64,000 nucleotides of DNA from Udeniomyces pyricola. Lineage: Eukaryota > Basidiomycota > Tremellomycetes > Cystofilobasidiales > Mrakiaceae. The position numbers were made by a program, and so were the translations under genes. Of this stretch, positions 34,646 through 48,472 are shown in pieces. The notes under the pieces are model-generated. The model saw nothing but the letters and a program-made list of their open reading frames with translations. It was not told the DNA's origin and did not search any database. The DNA lies in assembly GCA_039545295.1 (NCBI GenBank), contig BCIK01000001.1, positions 434,001 through 498,000 of the forward strand. The letters run 5' to 3'. How positions within the stretch are numbered: position 1 is the stretch's first letter; every line of letters begins with the position of its first letter.

Positions 34646-37403
34646 TTAGAATAGCAACGTGTCAAGGATGAGCGCCCGGAACCGGTTATGCTGCAGGAAT
34701 AAATAGTTGGCCGGAAAAGACGTATAACAACAGTCTCGTTAACATAAATTCCAACACCCAGCATAGAAGAAAATCACGACACACATCCACACGTCGAGAC
34801 ACACGTACCTTGACAACTACGACCCGTTGTTCATCAATCGTCAACCCGCTCAAACTCTCGCGACTATCACTCCGGAGATCATCCACCAAAACTTGCTCCA
34901 TGTGACGCTCGACGTACGGCAACTGAGCTCCCGTTCTAAGGCCAGACTCAAAGATCTCACCTCCCTCGGGCACGATGGTTGGTAATTGAATCAAGTTGCC
35001 CACGTCGCCGTCGGATCGTTCCGCTACTTCTGGCAGCTCGACAAGACCCGCTTCCCCCGTCTCAGAGGCGACACCCAGAACGCTTGGAGTCGTGGTTCTA
35101 CGAGGGGGAGGAGGCGTCGTCTTGGCGAGACGGGAGACAGAGTAAGGAGAAAAGTCGAGGATCCGAGGCGAGATGGAAACTTGGGTGTTCTGGTAGTTTG
35201 ATCATATAGTTTTCATGGATCAGTAGAGGAGAAATCGAGAGATGGGATGTATGTCCAAGTCGTTAGTTGTTTGGTCTGATGGTTTAGGCGGCACCCATAG
35301 ATTATATGCGACTTGCCTCGGGGGGGTTCATCGGTCGACCGATGGGGTGGATGAACTTGCAACCGTAGACATAGAGAACCTACGCGATCAAAAATAAAAG
35401 CCGAACCGAGATGAATCCTCCTCAGTACGTTAACTTCGAAAGGGAAAAATGGGGGGTCAGGGGGAAACAAGACAACTGAATCCTAAACCTACCCAAGCGA
35501 ATTGGAGCGGAATATCTGGAATGATTCTGCACCGATCCTGCCAATCGACAAAGGGATAGAGAACCGCCGAATGGCTCTCGTCGACCCAATCATCTGAACC
35601 TTCCATCGCATCTTCCCATTTATCCTCCTCCCCCTCATCGGACTGTGCTTCATCTGCAGACATGTTCTTAGTCGGTGAAGTTTTCTCCTTTCGCTCCTCG
35701 GTTGCTTTGGAATCGGTCGCATGGAGCGTTGAGAGTGAAGGGCAGTGCCGAAGGGCCTTGAGGAAGAAGGACTTGAGGGCAAACAGCGTGAATCGATGGG
35801 CGCTCATTCCACCTCGGATGTTGGGAGCAATGAAGCGCAGGTCAAGCACCACGAGGCGTTCCTCGTTGTTGAGCATGAACGCCGGCTTCTGCTCTCCGTC
35901 ATCGCTCTCGGCAAAGGGGGGAACGCAATCGCCGACGCCAGGTGCAGGATCAAGCCGGATCGTCATGGATTCAGGCCGATACATCGCCGTAGGGAGTTGA
36001 TACGATGCAATGTGTATAGGCGAAGGGGCGGCAAGATCTCCTCCTTTGTTGGGAACGTGTCGGGAATTGAAAGTCTATTGGGATGGGAGGAACGATGGGA
36101 AGTTGCGAGAGGTGCAGGGCAAGACGAAGAAGTGAAACAAGGTCGACATCAAAAAGAGTGTCAAGAAGCGGAATGGAAGGTTGCTGCTCGACAACGTACG
36201 TAGAGCTGAATGAGACCCTCCTCGTGCTCAAAGTCGTAAGCAGCTAACAGAAAGAGATCTGGCCCAATGAAGCTGATGGACTCGATCTCTTCCTCTGAGG
36301 TGCTGGCATGAGACTGAAGCAGAAATCAACCATCAAAAGTAGCATGAAGCTGATGTCAGTCCATGGTATGCCGAGGATCGAACCGCGGATGAGGCGTCAA
36401 GAAGAAAGCCACCTACCGAGACGGCAACGCCTCGTTTCCAATCCCAAATCCCGATCCCGCCCTCGGGCATACCCTCTCCAGCCGACGAGGCATGAAGACA
36501 AACACAGTCGTCCATGATTGAGATGAAAGGTGCGACTTCGGTGTCGCTGATGCGGTAAGGGAATGTGAGGATGTGCTCCTTGGCGAGGGGGTGAGGTTGA
36601 AGGGTTGTGAGGGAAAAGAAGTGCATGCGGTACGAATACCGACGTGTGGAACCGAACGACCAGATCTCGATCAAGATGAGAAGATCTTGCGAAGGATCCT
36701 AGAGGCGTTTAGTAGATGAACAATTCAACCAAATTCACGAAGGATAGGGTNNGTGGNGGGGGGNGGGGGGGGGGGGGGGGAGGAGGGTTAGCTTTGAGGC
36801 TGTGGTTTGCCTGCGTCCAATGTGGTGGCTGGACTGACCATGGTAAAGTCCTTGATCACAAAGCCAGGGCAGAAGTCGCGATAAGGGACATGCGTGCCTC
36901 CGTTGGTGGTGGGCATCTTGTAGAACCGAAGTGTACGGCAGGGCGATTCAACTCCCTACCACATCGGATGAGTGCCCGAAGTTGTTGAAACGATGTGAGC
37001 ACCAAGTCTTTTTGAGTGAGGACGCTGCTGACGCATCTCTACGTACGATAGCAAGGACTCCTCCGAGAAGATCGTAGAGACTGCCATTGTTGCCCTTTTC
37101 ACATACGACGGACTGACGTCGCTTCCATTGGACCGAACGCCAGCGTCGGTCTCGGTCGGTGAGAAGCTTAAGCTTGTCCGCGGGCGGGAGGAAACAGTCA
37201 TCGACATCCTTTTGGTGGGTCGTCTCGAGGGCGACGAGGTACTGAAGGTTAGACGAAGATCGGTAGAGATCATTGAAGTACTTGGAGACTCGAGTAGTGG
37301 CAAGGATCGAAGGGGTCGGAAGCAAGAGGAGGATCTTGGAGATGATCTCGGAGGGCAGGTCGAGCAGTTGACGCCTTGGGCCGTGGGGGTTGGTTTCGGT
37401 CAT
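34646..37403 (-). CDS. F-box protein
   Basis: The start at 37403 gives MTETNPHGPRRQLLDLPSEI, continuing ISKILLLLPTPSILATTRVS and KYFNDLYRSS, a standard F-box that would bind Skp1 in an SCF ubiquitin ligase. The remainder looks like a beta-propeller-type region (for example SFGSTRRYSYRMHFFSLTTL, GIGIWDWKRGVAV, ISFIGPDLFLLAAYDFEHEE, RCRIIPDIPLQFAWVG) with an acidic insert near 35.6 kb. The tail runs through NPPE, NTQVSISPRILDFSPYSVSR, EIFESGLRTGAQLPYVERH and GLTIDEQRVVVVK to HNRFRALILDTLLF. The penultimate part requires a GC-AG intron (35190-35316, donor GCAAGT) to avoid a stop soon after NPPEAS. This architecture resembles F-box proteins expanded in basidiomycetes. The substrate is unknown. 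Ambiguous bases lie in an intron at 36751-36764. Confidence 0.82.
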
Positions 37404-37723
37404 GACTCGTTGGTACCAAGGGAGTAAGTATGGTATGGATGTGTTGGCTGGCGTGAGAATTGATGGCGACTACGGGATATATTGAGCGAATGACGAGGGC
37501 AACTGTGAGCTATGAGGAAGGATCATGAAATGAGGAAACCATGCAGGATATGATGATTGCATGAGTTATAATAAGTTAGCGTACTTGCTTGACGTTAGTT
37601 GTCTTGTGGCGTCTCGGCCAAGTCACCAAATCTCATGGAACACTCGACGTCTGACTCTTTCCCTTTCTGATCGCTGGTCCCCTGCTTCCTCCCCCTCTTC
37701 AGCCTCTCTTCCCCTATCTCGTC
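37404..37723. promoter_or_regulatory. Bidirectional promoter between the F-box gene and SES1
   Basis: 320 bases between divergent start codons. The SES1-proximal part (37630-37720) is pyrimidine-rich on the plus strand, a typical leader. No specific motif is assigned. Confidence 0.55.
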
Positions 37724-40504
<2,781 letters not shown>

Positions 40505-41325
40505 ATGAGCGAGAAGTTGGAAAGAACTGGAACGAAGAGGGGGGGGGGGNGAAAGGGAAAGATGATGGCTGGCGAGATTTTCTATTTCCAGGCAGTCGGC
40601 GGAATGAAATGAAGGGGTCAGGGCGAGCGAGGGTAAAGGATAGATTGCATCGGATAATTCATGTCGTTCAGTCATGTTTGTCCTCTAGATTTCTCCGTTA
40701 CCCCTCGATCTAAGGGAAACGACACCCTGAGCGGATGATTGTTGGCTGATATAACGAGTGTGCAAGCAACGTGTTTACAACATATATATATATATATATG
40801 ATGAATCAAGCTAGAGTCTAGAATCACATGACCAGCTGCAGCCGGTATATACTGAGATGGACGCAAATGCGCAAAGTCAGGCGTCAGACGGCCATTGTAA
40901 AAAAGGCATCTTACATAACCGGCGGGGACGATCTGGGAGGACGACGCGTCGCAGGCGAATGATGCGATCACAACAACAACCCTCGTCCTCGCGTCTTCTA
41001 GCCTCTCCTCCTCCCTCTCGACATCCTCTTTCCCTCTCCCTCCCTCTCTCTTTCTGGCTCGTTCCTCCTCTCTCGCGCTCGACCTACGCTCATTCCGTCC
41101 TCTCCCAACACACACCTCTACGGTACCCACGCTCTCTCCCCTCTCTTCCACTCCGCACCCCTCCACGCGTCCACACAGCTACTCAGCCTCTCTTACCATC
41201 ATCCAAACCACCCGCGGCTGTCCTGTCTCTTTGCTCTGCCTCTCCTCCTCGCAGCTCTTGACGCCATTTCGACGACTGCTACCCTCCGCTGCACTCATCC
41301 TCCCGGTCCACTGACCTCCTTCCTC
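40505..41325. promoter_or_regulatory. SES1 3' flank and upstream region of the 1092-aa protein gene
   Basis: No gene is recognised. Features are a G-run with one N (40541-40550), a (TA)n tract at 40782-40799 and a CT-rich leader at about 41.0-41.25 kb preceding the next start codon. Confidence 0.5.
40782..40799. repeat. (TA)n simple repeat
   Basis: Nine TA units downstream of SES1. Confidence 0.85.
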
Positions 41326-44300
41326 ATGCCGGTCACTGCTCGGCCGCCCACCAAGCGCCTTCCGCTATCCTCCAAGTCGTCCACCCATAACCATGGCTTA
41401 TCCATGCCGGCTACGTCTGCGTCGCGCCACGCCCCTCCTTCGTCCTCAGCTCTACTCAAGCCATCCACTGCTTCCTCTCCGGTAAAGAAACGCGTCGTTC
41501 GTCCTGTCAAGTCGAATCCTACGCTTCGACCGCCGCCATCAATCGACCTACCACCTCCATTACCCAACTCGCCTACCTTTCCCGTCACACAGGAAGTCAT
41601 CGGCGACGACAACACGGCATTTGCTGGCATTCTCGCGCCTCCCAAGGTCGTCTTCGCGCCAGAGATCTTTGTTCACCGACATACGCGAGAGTTTCCACAT
41701 CTACACGACACCTTATCTGTTCACGCCGTCCCAAGGAGGACTTCACCCGCTGGGTCGATAGAATCTCAACAGGCGCTTGCCGCGCTTCCCCTGCCACCTA
41801 CGAGCGATTTTCTCCCTCTTTCTCCACCCATGTCGCCACCGGAGCCTGCGTTCTTGGGTCCTGTCAACGGTCAAAGACCGTCACCCGAGAAGAGGATGAA
41901 GCGAGCGGCGCGTCCACTCTCGTTGGTGGCCCTTCAACCGCTTGGGGGACTCTTTGGTCCGGGCGTGCCTCTGCCGACCGAAGTCGGCGCGGTTCATCAG
42001 GAGGAGCTCATCTCGGAACAGCCCATGTCCGATGCAAGGACAAGCCTAGGAGACAAAGGACCTGACGAGAGTCGAGATTCGAGCGAAATGTCGTCAGAGT
42101 GTAACCTCAGCTTCTCATGGGAGCAATCCATCCCGCGGGTGCGATCCTCTGCCCAGCCAATCGACCTTCGTCCATCTCAAGTTGCAGAAAGTCACCACCA
42201 CCTTGCAACTCTTGGCCCCGTGCTAGCGACTATTCAGCACGAATCTGCTCATCAACGAAAGTCGTCTTACACGCCGTCTGAAGTCACGTCGACGTTCTCA
42301 ACGCTACCTCCGGCGCCTGTGTTCTCCCTACCCCCGACGCCCGTCACTCCGTCCACCTCGACTGAATCGCCTACCGTACCCTCGACAAACCATTTTGCTC
42401 CCCCTGTTCCTTCCCTTCCAGCATCTGTTGCGAACTACAGTCGACCCCGTCCCGCACATGCGCGCGGACCTTCAGTAACTTATCGACTTACTCCCTCCCC
42501 CATTTATGACCCAACTACTCTGCCCGAACATCAGTCTCCTCCCCGACCTGTAGCTCAACTCCTTCCCGAGCTCCCGACGTCTCTCTCAGCAGCGTCTATG
42601 ACTTCTTCGGAAGCCTGTCGCGACGCTTGGAGTAATCCCTCTCCCAACCCGGATCAGGATCTCTTTTGGCGACCACCGGCTGGTGGCCTTGAACAGTTGT
42701 TCGAGACCGAAGAGCCTCCGAGTTGGCGGTCGACAATGAGTGGAGCAGAGGAGCTCAACCGGCTGGAGATTGAGGCCGCGGCGGGGTTGCTCACTAAGAG
42801 TCGCAGCGATGGTGGACTTGTGCAGGAAATGGGCGGATCAGTCGGAGGCTCTGGCATCAGGGAAAGATACCTCAGAGATGGTGGCCAAACTATCAATTTG
42901 TCTCGGGTGAGTTGCAATCACTTTCGCTCTTTGAATACTCTCGGCACGTCAGATTCTCAACAGCCGGCTGATGTCTCCGTATCCTCTTCATTACGCGCAC
43001 ATAAGCCTCCACTGGCGGTTGAGTCGCGTCCCAACACCCCCGACTCGAATACTGGTTTTGTCTACAACCCAACTCCACCCGTCTACCTTCATTCATCGTC
43101 CTCAACGCCATCTCTCGTCGCGCCTTCATCGACGACGGCCACTCGTTCGAGCTGGACCAACTGGTTCGGTACTTCCTCTACACGTCGGTCTCGCCGAGTG
43201 TCAGATCAGCATCACACCTCCATCGACGCTACCAAAATGGAGAATGGCGAGGCGCACCACTGGCCCCAGTCCGCTCCTCACGACGGGAAATCGCACGAGG
43301 GACGGTTCGCAGGTGGACTGCGGCCAACTTGGACGCAGAGGAACGGAAGCCTTCCGTTGCCTTCCCCATCGTCAGGCGAGTCATCGGGTTCATCCTTTGG
43401 CAACGCCCCGGGCGAGATCTGGGCACCTTCGCCTTCTGGCCTTGGGTTTGACTGGCCGTCTTCTCCTCATGCCACCTCGCCTTCACTTCTTGCCTCGCCT
43501 CGCTTAGGATCCGCCTCAAACGAATCCATTGCCGTACCACCCGCCGCCCACACCGTTCGCCGCCCTTCCGCTCAGGATGCCTCGTTTGCGCCTCTTCATC
43601 ACTCTCCTACTCACTCGCTCTCGCAAGTCGTTCTCGCACCGCCTCCCAATGCTGCGCCGAAGGGACTTAAACCCCTTCTCCTCTCGGCCCCTCCCAAACA
43701 ACTTCGCAAGACCCTGCGGGCGACGCTCTTGCCGACTATCGAAGGGTCTCCCTCAAAACGCGCCTTGGAAGAAGGTCGATCACAACTCGAGACGGACGAC
43801 GACATCGACGAGTACTACGTGCATGAATCTCCCGTCAACATTGCCGTGTACCCCGCCACGCCGATGAGGCATCCTGTACCTCTCTCTCCCGGCGTATGCA
43901 AGATAACTGAGATCCCTACCCATCAACGTACCTATTCTTCCGCCTTTTCTCCCTCGGCTTCGGCGTCTTCCGTCTACCTCGCTCCCCCTTCGATTTCATC
44001 CTACATGCCGCACTCATCTCAATCTCACATGCGGGCTCGCTCGACAGGCGCCAGTCAGCTTGCAACTAGCAGCACCGAGACGGTCGCTCGGTCGCCCAGC
44101 CCTGGTTTCGCACTTGCAACGCGGCCAGCGTCGAGGGTTTCCTTTTATTCGATGGTCGAAAAAGTCGTGACGGCACCCATGAACTGGATGGACAATCTCT
44201 TGCCAGCGCAGGTCGTCTTCTTCTTGGGTTTTTGCTTGGGCCCTTGGACTTGGATTCTCGTGCGTAAATCTCGCTACCATTCATCATTGTTTTTGTGCAT

Positions 44301-44794
44301 GCGCTGTACTGACGTTTGAGCTGGTTGTCTTTTTCTCATCTCAGGGAGGCTGGGGTCTTTCGTCGGAAGGGCTGTTCATCCTCGGCAACATGCAGGGTGG
44401 CCGTCGACACAACCTTCGCGCCCTTCAACCGTCGGCCAAGTGGGGCTCAACCTCGCCCCGTTTCCGTTCCAAACCGACTTCGTGGGGAGGTTGGCGAAGC
44501 TCCATCGCGGCCGATCTCAAGACGTCAGTCGTCACCAACGACTCGCAAATGAGGAAGGCATGGATCCTTCCAGCGTTGAGGCGGGACAACCCGAACCGTT
44601 GGGTATGGAGATGTCGAGTCGCTGCTGTGAGTCGACCCGTTCAAGTCGCAAAGCGGCTTTCATCACCGATAGGCTCTTTCGACAGCCACAGTTAGCTCAC
44701 CAGTCTCCTTGCCTTGGCTTTCAAATCGCAGATCATCTCGGGCCTCGTTGTCATCCCAGGCCTCATTCTCGCCGTCATCTTTGCGATCCTCTGA
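41326..44794 (+). CDS. 1092-aa Ser/Pro-rich protein with conserved membrane-associated C terminus, function unknown
   Basis: Three exons (41326-44259, 44345-44626, 44732-44794) join in phase. About 930 residues are low-complexity Ser/Pro/Thr sequence with isolated ordered-looking islands (CNLSFSWEQSIPRV; DQDLFWRPPAGGLEQLFETE; NRLEIEAAAGLLTKSRSDGG). The C-terminal 150 residues look structured: an amphipathic MVEKVVTAPMNWMDNLLP, a hydrophobic hairpin FFLGFCLGPWTWILGGWGLS, a basic linker containing MRKAWILPALRRDNPNRWVW, and a terminal membrane helix, AIISGLVVIPGLILAVIFAI, ending at 44794. This would be a tail-anchored protein with its disordered bulk in the cytosol (inference). I do not recognise a named family. 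Introns fall only in the structured end, which supports a real and conserved C-terminal module. Confidence 0.75.
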
Positions 44795-45936
44795 GATGCC
44801 CGACGCTGCTTGCGCCTCTTGCTGTCTCTCGCGTGGTTCTCCTACCACTCGCTGCATACATCCTTTTCCTTCAGCCACGCCTTTCATCCCTTTTCCTTGC
44901 ATGTTTTCCGCTTTTGTCTTGCCCGTTCCCATCTTTTGTCACGCGACGTTTATACCCTATCCCATTATCACCACCGTTATCCTCACTATATGCATCCTCA
45001 CGTCCACCCACGCCTCATTATATCCCCAAGGTACCTCCGCCCTATGCCTCATGCATGCCGCCCATGGAATCGCTTCATCATATCTATCCTAAATGTCCTG
45101 CTTCTACCAGCCATCCCATGTATGCTAATCTCCTCGATCAGCCAGCTCGAGATCACGTTCTTTTCCGATCCACGGACTTTTCCTACTTTCCTTAACCTTC
45201 AATCACATGCCGCCGTGTTTTCCCGATCTGCTTCTTTTTCCGTCCTATTCCAGCCTATCCTTTCCTCCTTCCCAAACTCTCTTTTCTTTCTCTTTCTCTC
45301 TCTTCTTTTCCATGTTCACGTTTCAGCTGGATCCTTTCCTCTGTTCTCCTTTTCCCTATCCTGAATTACGATCCTTTCCCTCTTTCACTTCTCTCTGACG
45401 TTATCTGTATCACATGCAATTATGCTCTTTCGGTCCACAGTCATTCAGCAACTTTTTTCTTTTTGTCTTGGTCATTTGATTGGTTTCTCTCTCATTTGTT
45501 CTCCCTTTCTTCCCTATCAATCGTTAACTCTTGCTGCACAGAGGCTTGGCACACTCACCCTTTCTTCTTTCCCTGCACTTCTTGCGTTCTCACTGGGACT
45601 GTCTTGTTCTTTTCTTCGAGTTGAGTATATGCGTCTGACAGCTCTTCCCCCCTCTCAGCCATCCCGCTTACCTACAGATTCGACATCGGTTTTATCTGGA
45701 GCTGCTTAAAAAAAAAATCCGAAACGTCGACCCAACTTGCATCTACATCTAACCTTTTATCTCTTACTACTTCATCCCTTTTCCAAAGGCCATTCCCATC
45801 CGGGCTCAACTGTTTTGACCACGAACGACCCCATCCGCGGCTCTAAGACCACTTCCTGGCCCATTCTACATAATCCGACCGTACCGCTGGTAGTACTACT
45901 AACGCGACCCCAGTGAGCAACGATCAGTCTTCCAAT
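44795..45936. other. Intergenic pyrimidine-rich region, no gene recognised
   Basis: About 1.1 kb, almost wholly C/T-rich on the plus strand, downstream of the tail-anchored protein gene. Open frames in it are Ser/Pro/Phe-rich compositional artefacts. It probably contains a 3' UTR and the promoter of the following small gene. Confidence 0.55.
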
Positions 45937-46825
45937 ATGATGCTCGCGTCTGCCATCTTCCTGGTGTCCATCGGTCTCTTTGTCATCATCCCGACGATGC
46001 AACTCTCCACTTTGGCTATTTCGGCTGCGGTTCGTGAGGGTGGTAGAGGTACAGCTCAATCGGCGACGACCGTCGTCGCCTCAGCTGTCGTGGCGGCCCG
46101 GCCGGTCCTCGATACGCAATCCTCATTGATCGACGGGCTACAGGTGGATTTTCGCCCAACGGAAGGAACGGAAGATCGAGGTAAGTATATGCTCGAGATC
46201 TGGCTTGGAATTTGGACCTTTGTGAGGAGCATTGAGGCGTTGGGAGGAGTTCTGTTTAATTAATCAGAAGGGATGAACTCGATGGAGCATGCATGCATAC
46301 CGATGACTAAGACTGATGCTCTCTTTTACCTAATCCCCGCTTGTTGGTCTTATCCTTTCATTCAGTAGACTTCTCGAGTCTCCATCCGGAGCGTATGTGT
46401 AGACGTCGGTTTTGCGATTTCTTCATCCATACGCATGTATTGACCTTTTTCTTCATCTTGTCTAATTTTCTCTCGTTGTTTTGAAAGGTCGACCCTTTCG
46501 CCGCGGACATCCCCATCAAATCGCGGCCCTGCCTCGCTCCAAGATCACAAAAACCAAGCGAACGACAACGGCTCGAGACCCTCTCGACACGGACGTACTT
46601 GCAATCGTAACCGCCCATAGTACAGATCAAAGACGACGTCCGACACCCGACGGCACGTTCATGCAGCTTACGATCTCACCTACATCGACCGCCAGCGTCG
46701 TCTTCAATGACCAAACGCCTTTTGCACGTACGATGGCAGTTTCAACCTCGACCGGCGTGACTACATCAAGATGTAAACATCCAAAGCGACGGCAACCTTT
46801 GCCGTTTGCGTACATGCTTGATTGA
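45937..46825 (+). CDS. Small single-pass membrane or secreted protein, unknown
   Basis: Exons 45937-46180 and 46488-46825 join in phase to a 193-aa product. It starts MMLASAIFLVSIGLFVIIPT, a strong N-terminal hydrophobic helix that is either a signal peptide or a signal anchor. Next is an Ala/Val-rich segment (SATTVVASAVVAARPVLDTQ), and then a Thr/Arg/Pro-rich tail (ITKTKRTTTARDPLDTDV; QRRRPTPDGTFMQLTISP). No domain is recognised. The 307-nt intron is long enough to hide another small exon. The gene call rests on the hydrophobic N terminus, matching intron phases and an isolated position, so it is tentative. Confidence 0.45.
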
Positions 46826-47187
46826 GCCTGACTGAACACAATATCCTCCCTCGCTGATGTGATACCAATTAAAGCCCCCCTTGATCCCCTTCTGACTTCT
46901 TCTCGACCATCCTGTCTAGATCTTGTATACATACGTAGTATCCTTCTCTGCTTCATATGTGATCGGTTTAGATGCCTTAACGCTCCCTCTCTCGCGATGG
47001 ATCGTTTTCGACCAAAGACCAGTCTGGACAACGAGTGAAACTTGAGAAGCGAAAAGAACCCACATATATAATATATCGAATGCGGGAATCACCCCTACCT
47101 CTCTCATCTTTCCCTCTCGGTACATTGGTTTCCTATCATCTGGATCACCAGCACCACTCCTTTCGTTCAGGGGACAACGACTGATCC

Positions 47188-48423
47188 TCAACCCACGACG
47201 ACGAAGCATCCATTCTTCAACGCTTTCGCTCTCAACCCCGTCTCGGCCTGACCTCCAACGACACCTGGTCCACCGACCCAAACGTCTCCTACAGCATCCT
47301 CTCCGCGGTCTTCGACGGCATCTTCGTCGATCCCTTTGAGTAAGATCTCGACGTTGCTCGAAGGCGGACCCGAATGGACCCTATCTTGTCTTCCTTCTCC
47401 TCCTCCTCCTCCTCCATTGACCGAGGCCAGATCAGCCGCGGTCGAATAATCCGCCGGCATCACCGTATTCTGGCTCACTTTTTCCGGGTTCGCGAGGACG
47501 GAGGATTTCGGAGTGAACGTAAACGTCTTTACCGAGTCAGTCGTCGTCGCCGAGCCCGTCGAGATCTGTTGAAAGTCGTAAAAGTGGGAGACGAAGAGGG
47601 GGGATGTCGAGGCGTGGGCGATGGTGAGCCGGGTGATGGGGGTCGAGAGGTGAATGAGGGAAGAGAGAAGGAGGGATTGGGTAGGCGAAGCTTTGAAAGT
47701 GCGGAACCCCATGAGAGAAGAGATGAAAAGGCAACTGGTTAGATTTCGAGGTATGGGCTTGATAACAGTCGCTGTATGTACTCAAATGAAAAAAAAAAGA
47801 AAAAAGAAAAAACAACAACAACAACAACATACCTCCCACCACACCAGCCCATCTCAAATCTTGAGCCAATCCTCCGACCGCCCGTTTGTTTGCCCTCAAG
47901 CTCTTCCAACAGAACCTCTCAAACAGACCCTCTCTCGCAAGATAACCTTCATATAGGCCCGCGAGCTTGTGGCGTTTGGCCAGGGTGTAAAGCGGGTTGG
48001 CCGCCGCTTGGGCTTCGAGCGATGCTGTCAGTGCGGCGAGATGATCGGCCGTGAGAAATAGAAGGGTCGGTGAAGGTAGAGAAGACGAGGCGACGAGAGA
48101 AGTGAGTTCGATAAGAGGCGACGACTTGGGGTCGAGATCTTGGTTTTTTTTTTTGCAGACATATCATATCGATAGGTAGAAATACATCGGTCAGCATCGA
48201 ACGAGGGTTTGCTGAGAGTTTGGAATGAGTAAGACAGGAGTTTTTGACGCGCTCACCAGGTTTGATATCCTCAACATGAGTTCCCCAGGCATGAGTCGGG
48301 CCATACGTCCTGAGACCAGCGCCTAAAACCAGAACCAATTTTATTGTGTTTAAGCGTAATTTCTAAAATAAGCCGGGCCTGGCGGCTGAGACCGACCATT
48401 CGCTTGTCATTTCTTCTGTTTTG

Positions 48424-48472
<49 letters not shown>

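Noticed and set aside
36361..36400. tRNA-like T-loop (GGTTCGATCC on the minus strand followed by an ACCA-like end)
   Set aside because: No acceptor stem partner at the right distance, and the stretch overlaps the F-box gene exon/intron border.
44440..45195. 251-codon plus-strand frame downstream of the tail-anchored gene
   Set aside because: It overlaps that gene's second exon in another frame, then runs through pyrimidine-rich DNA. No start context or domain.
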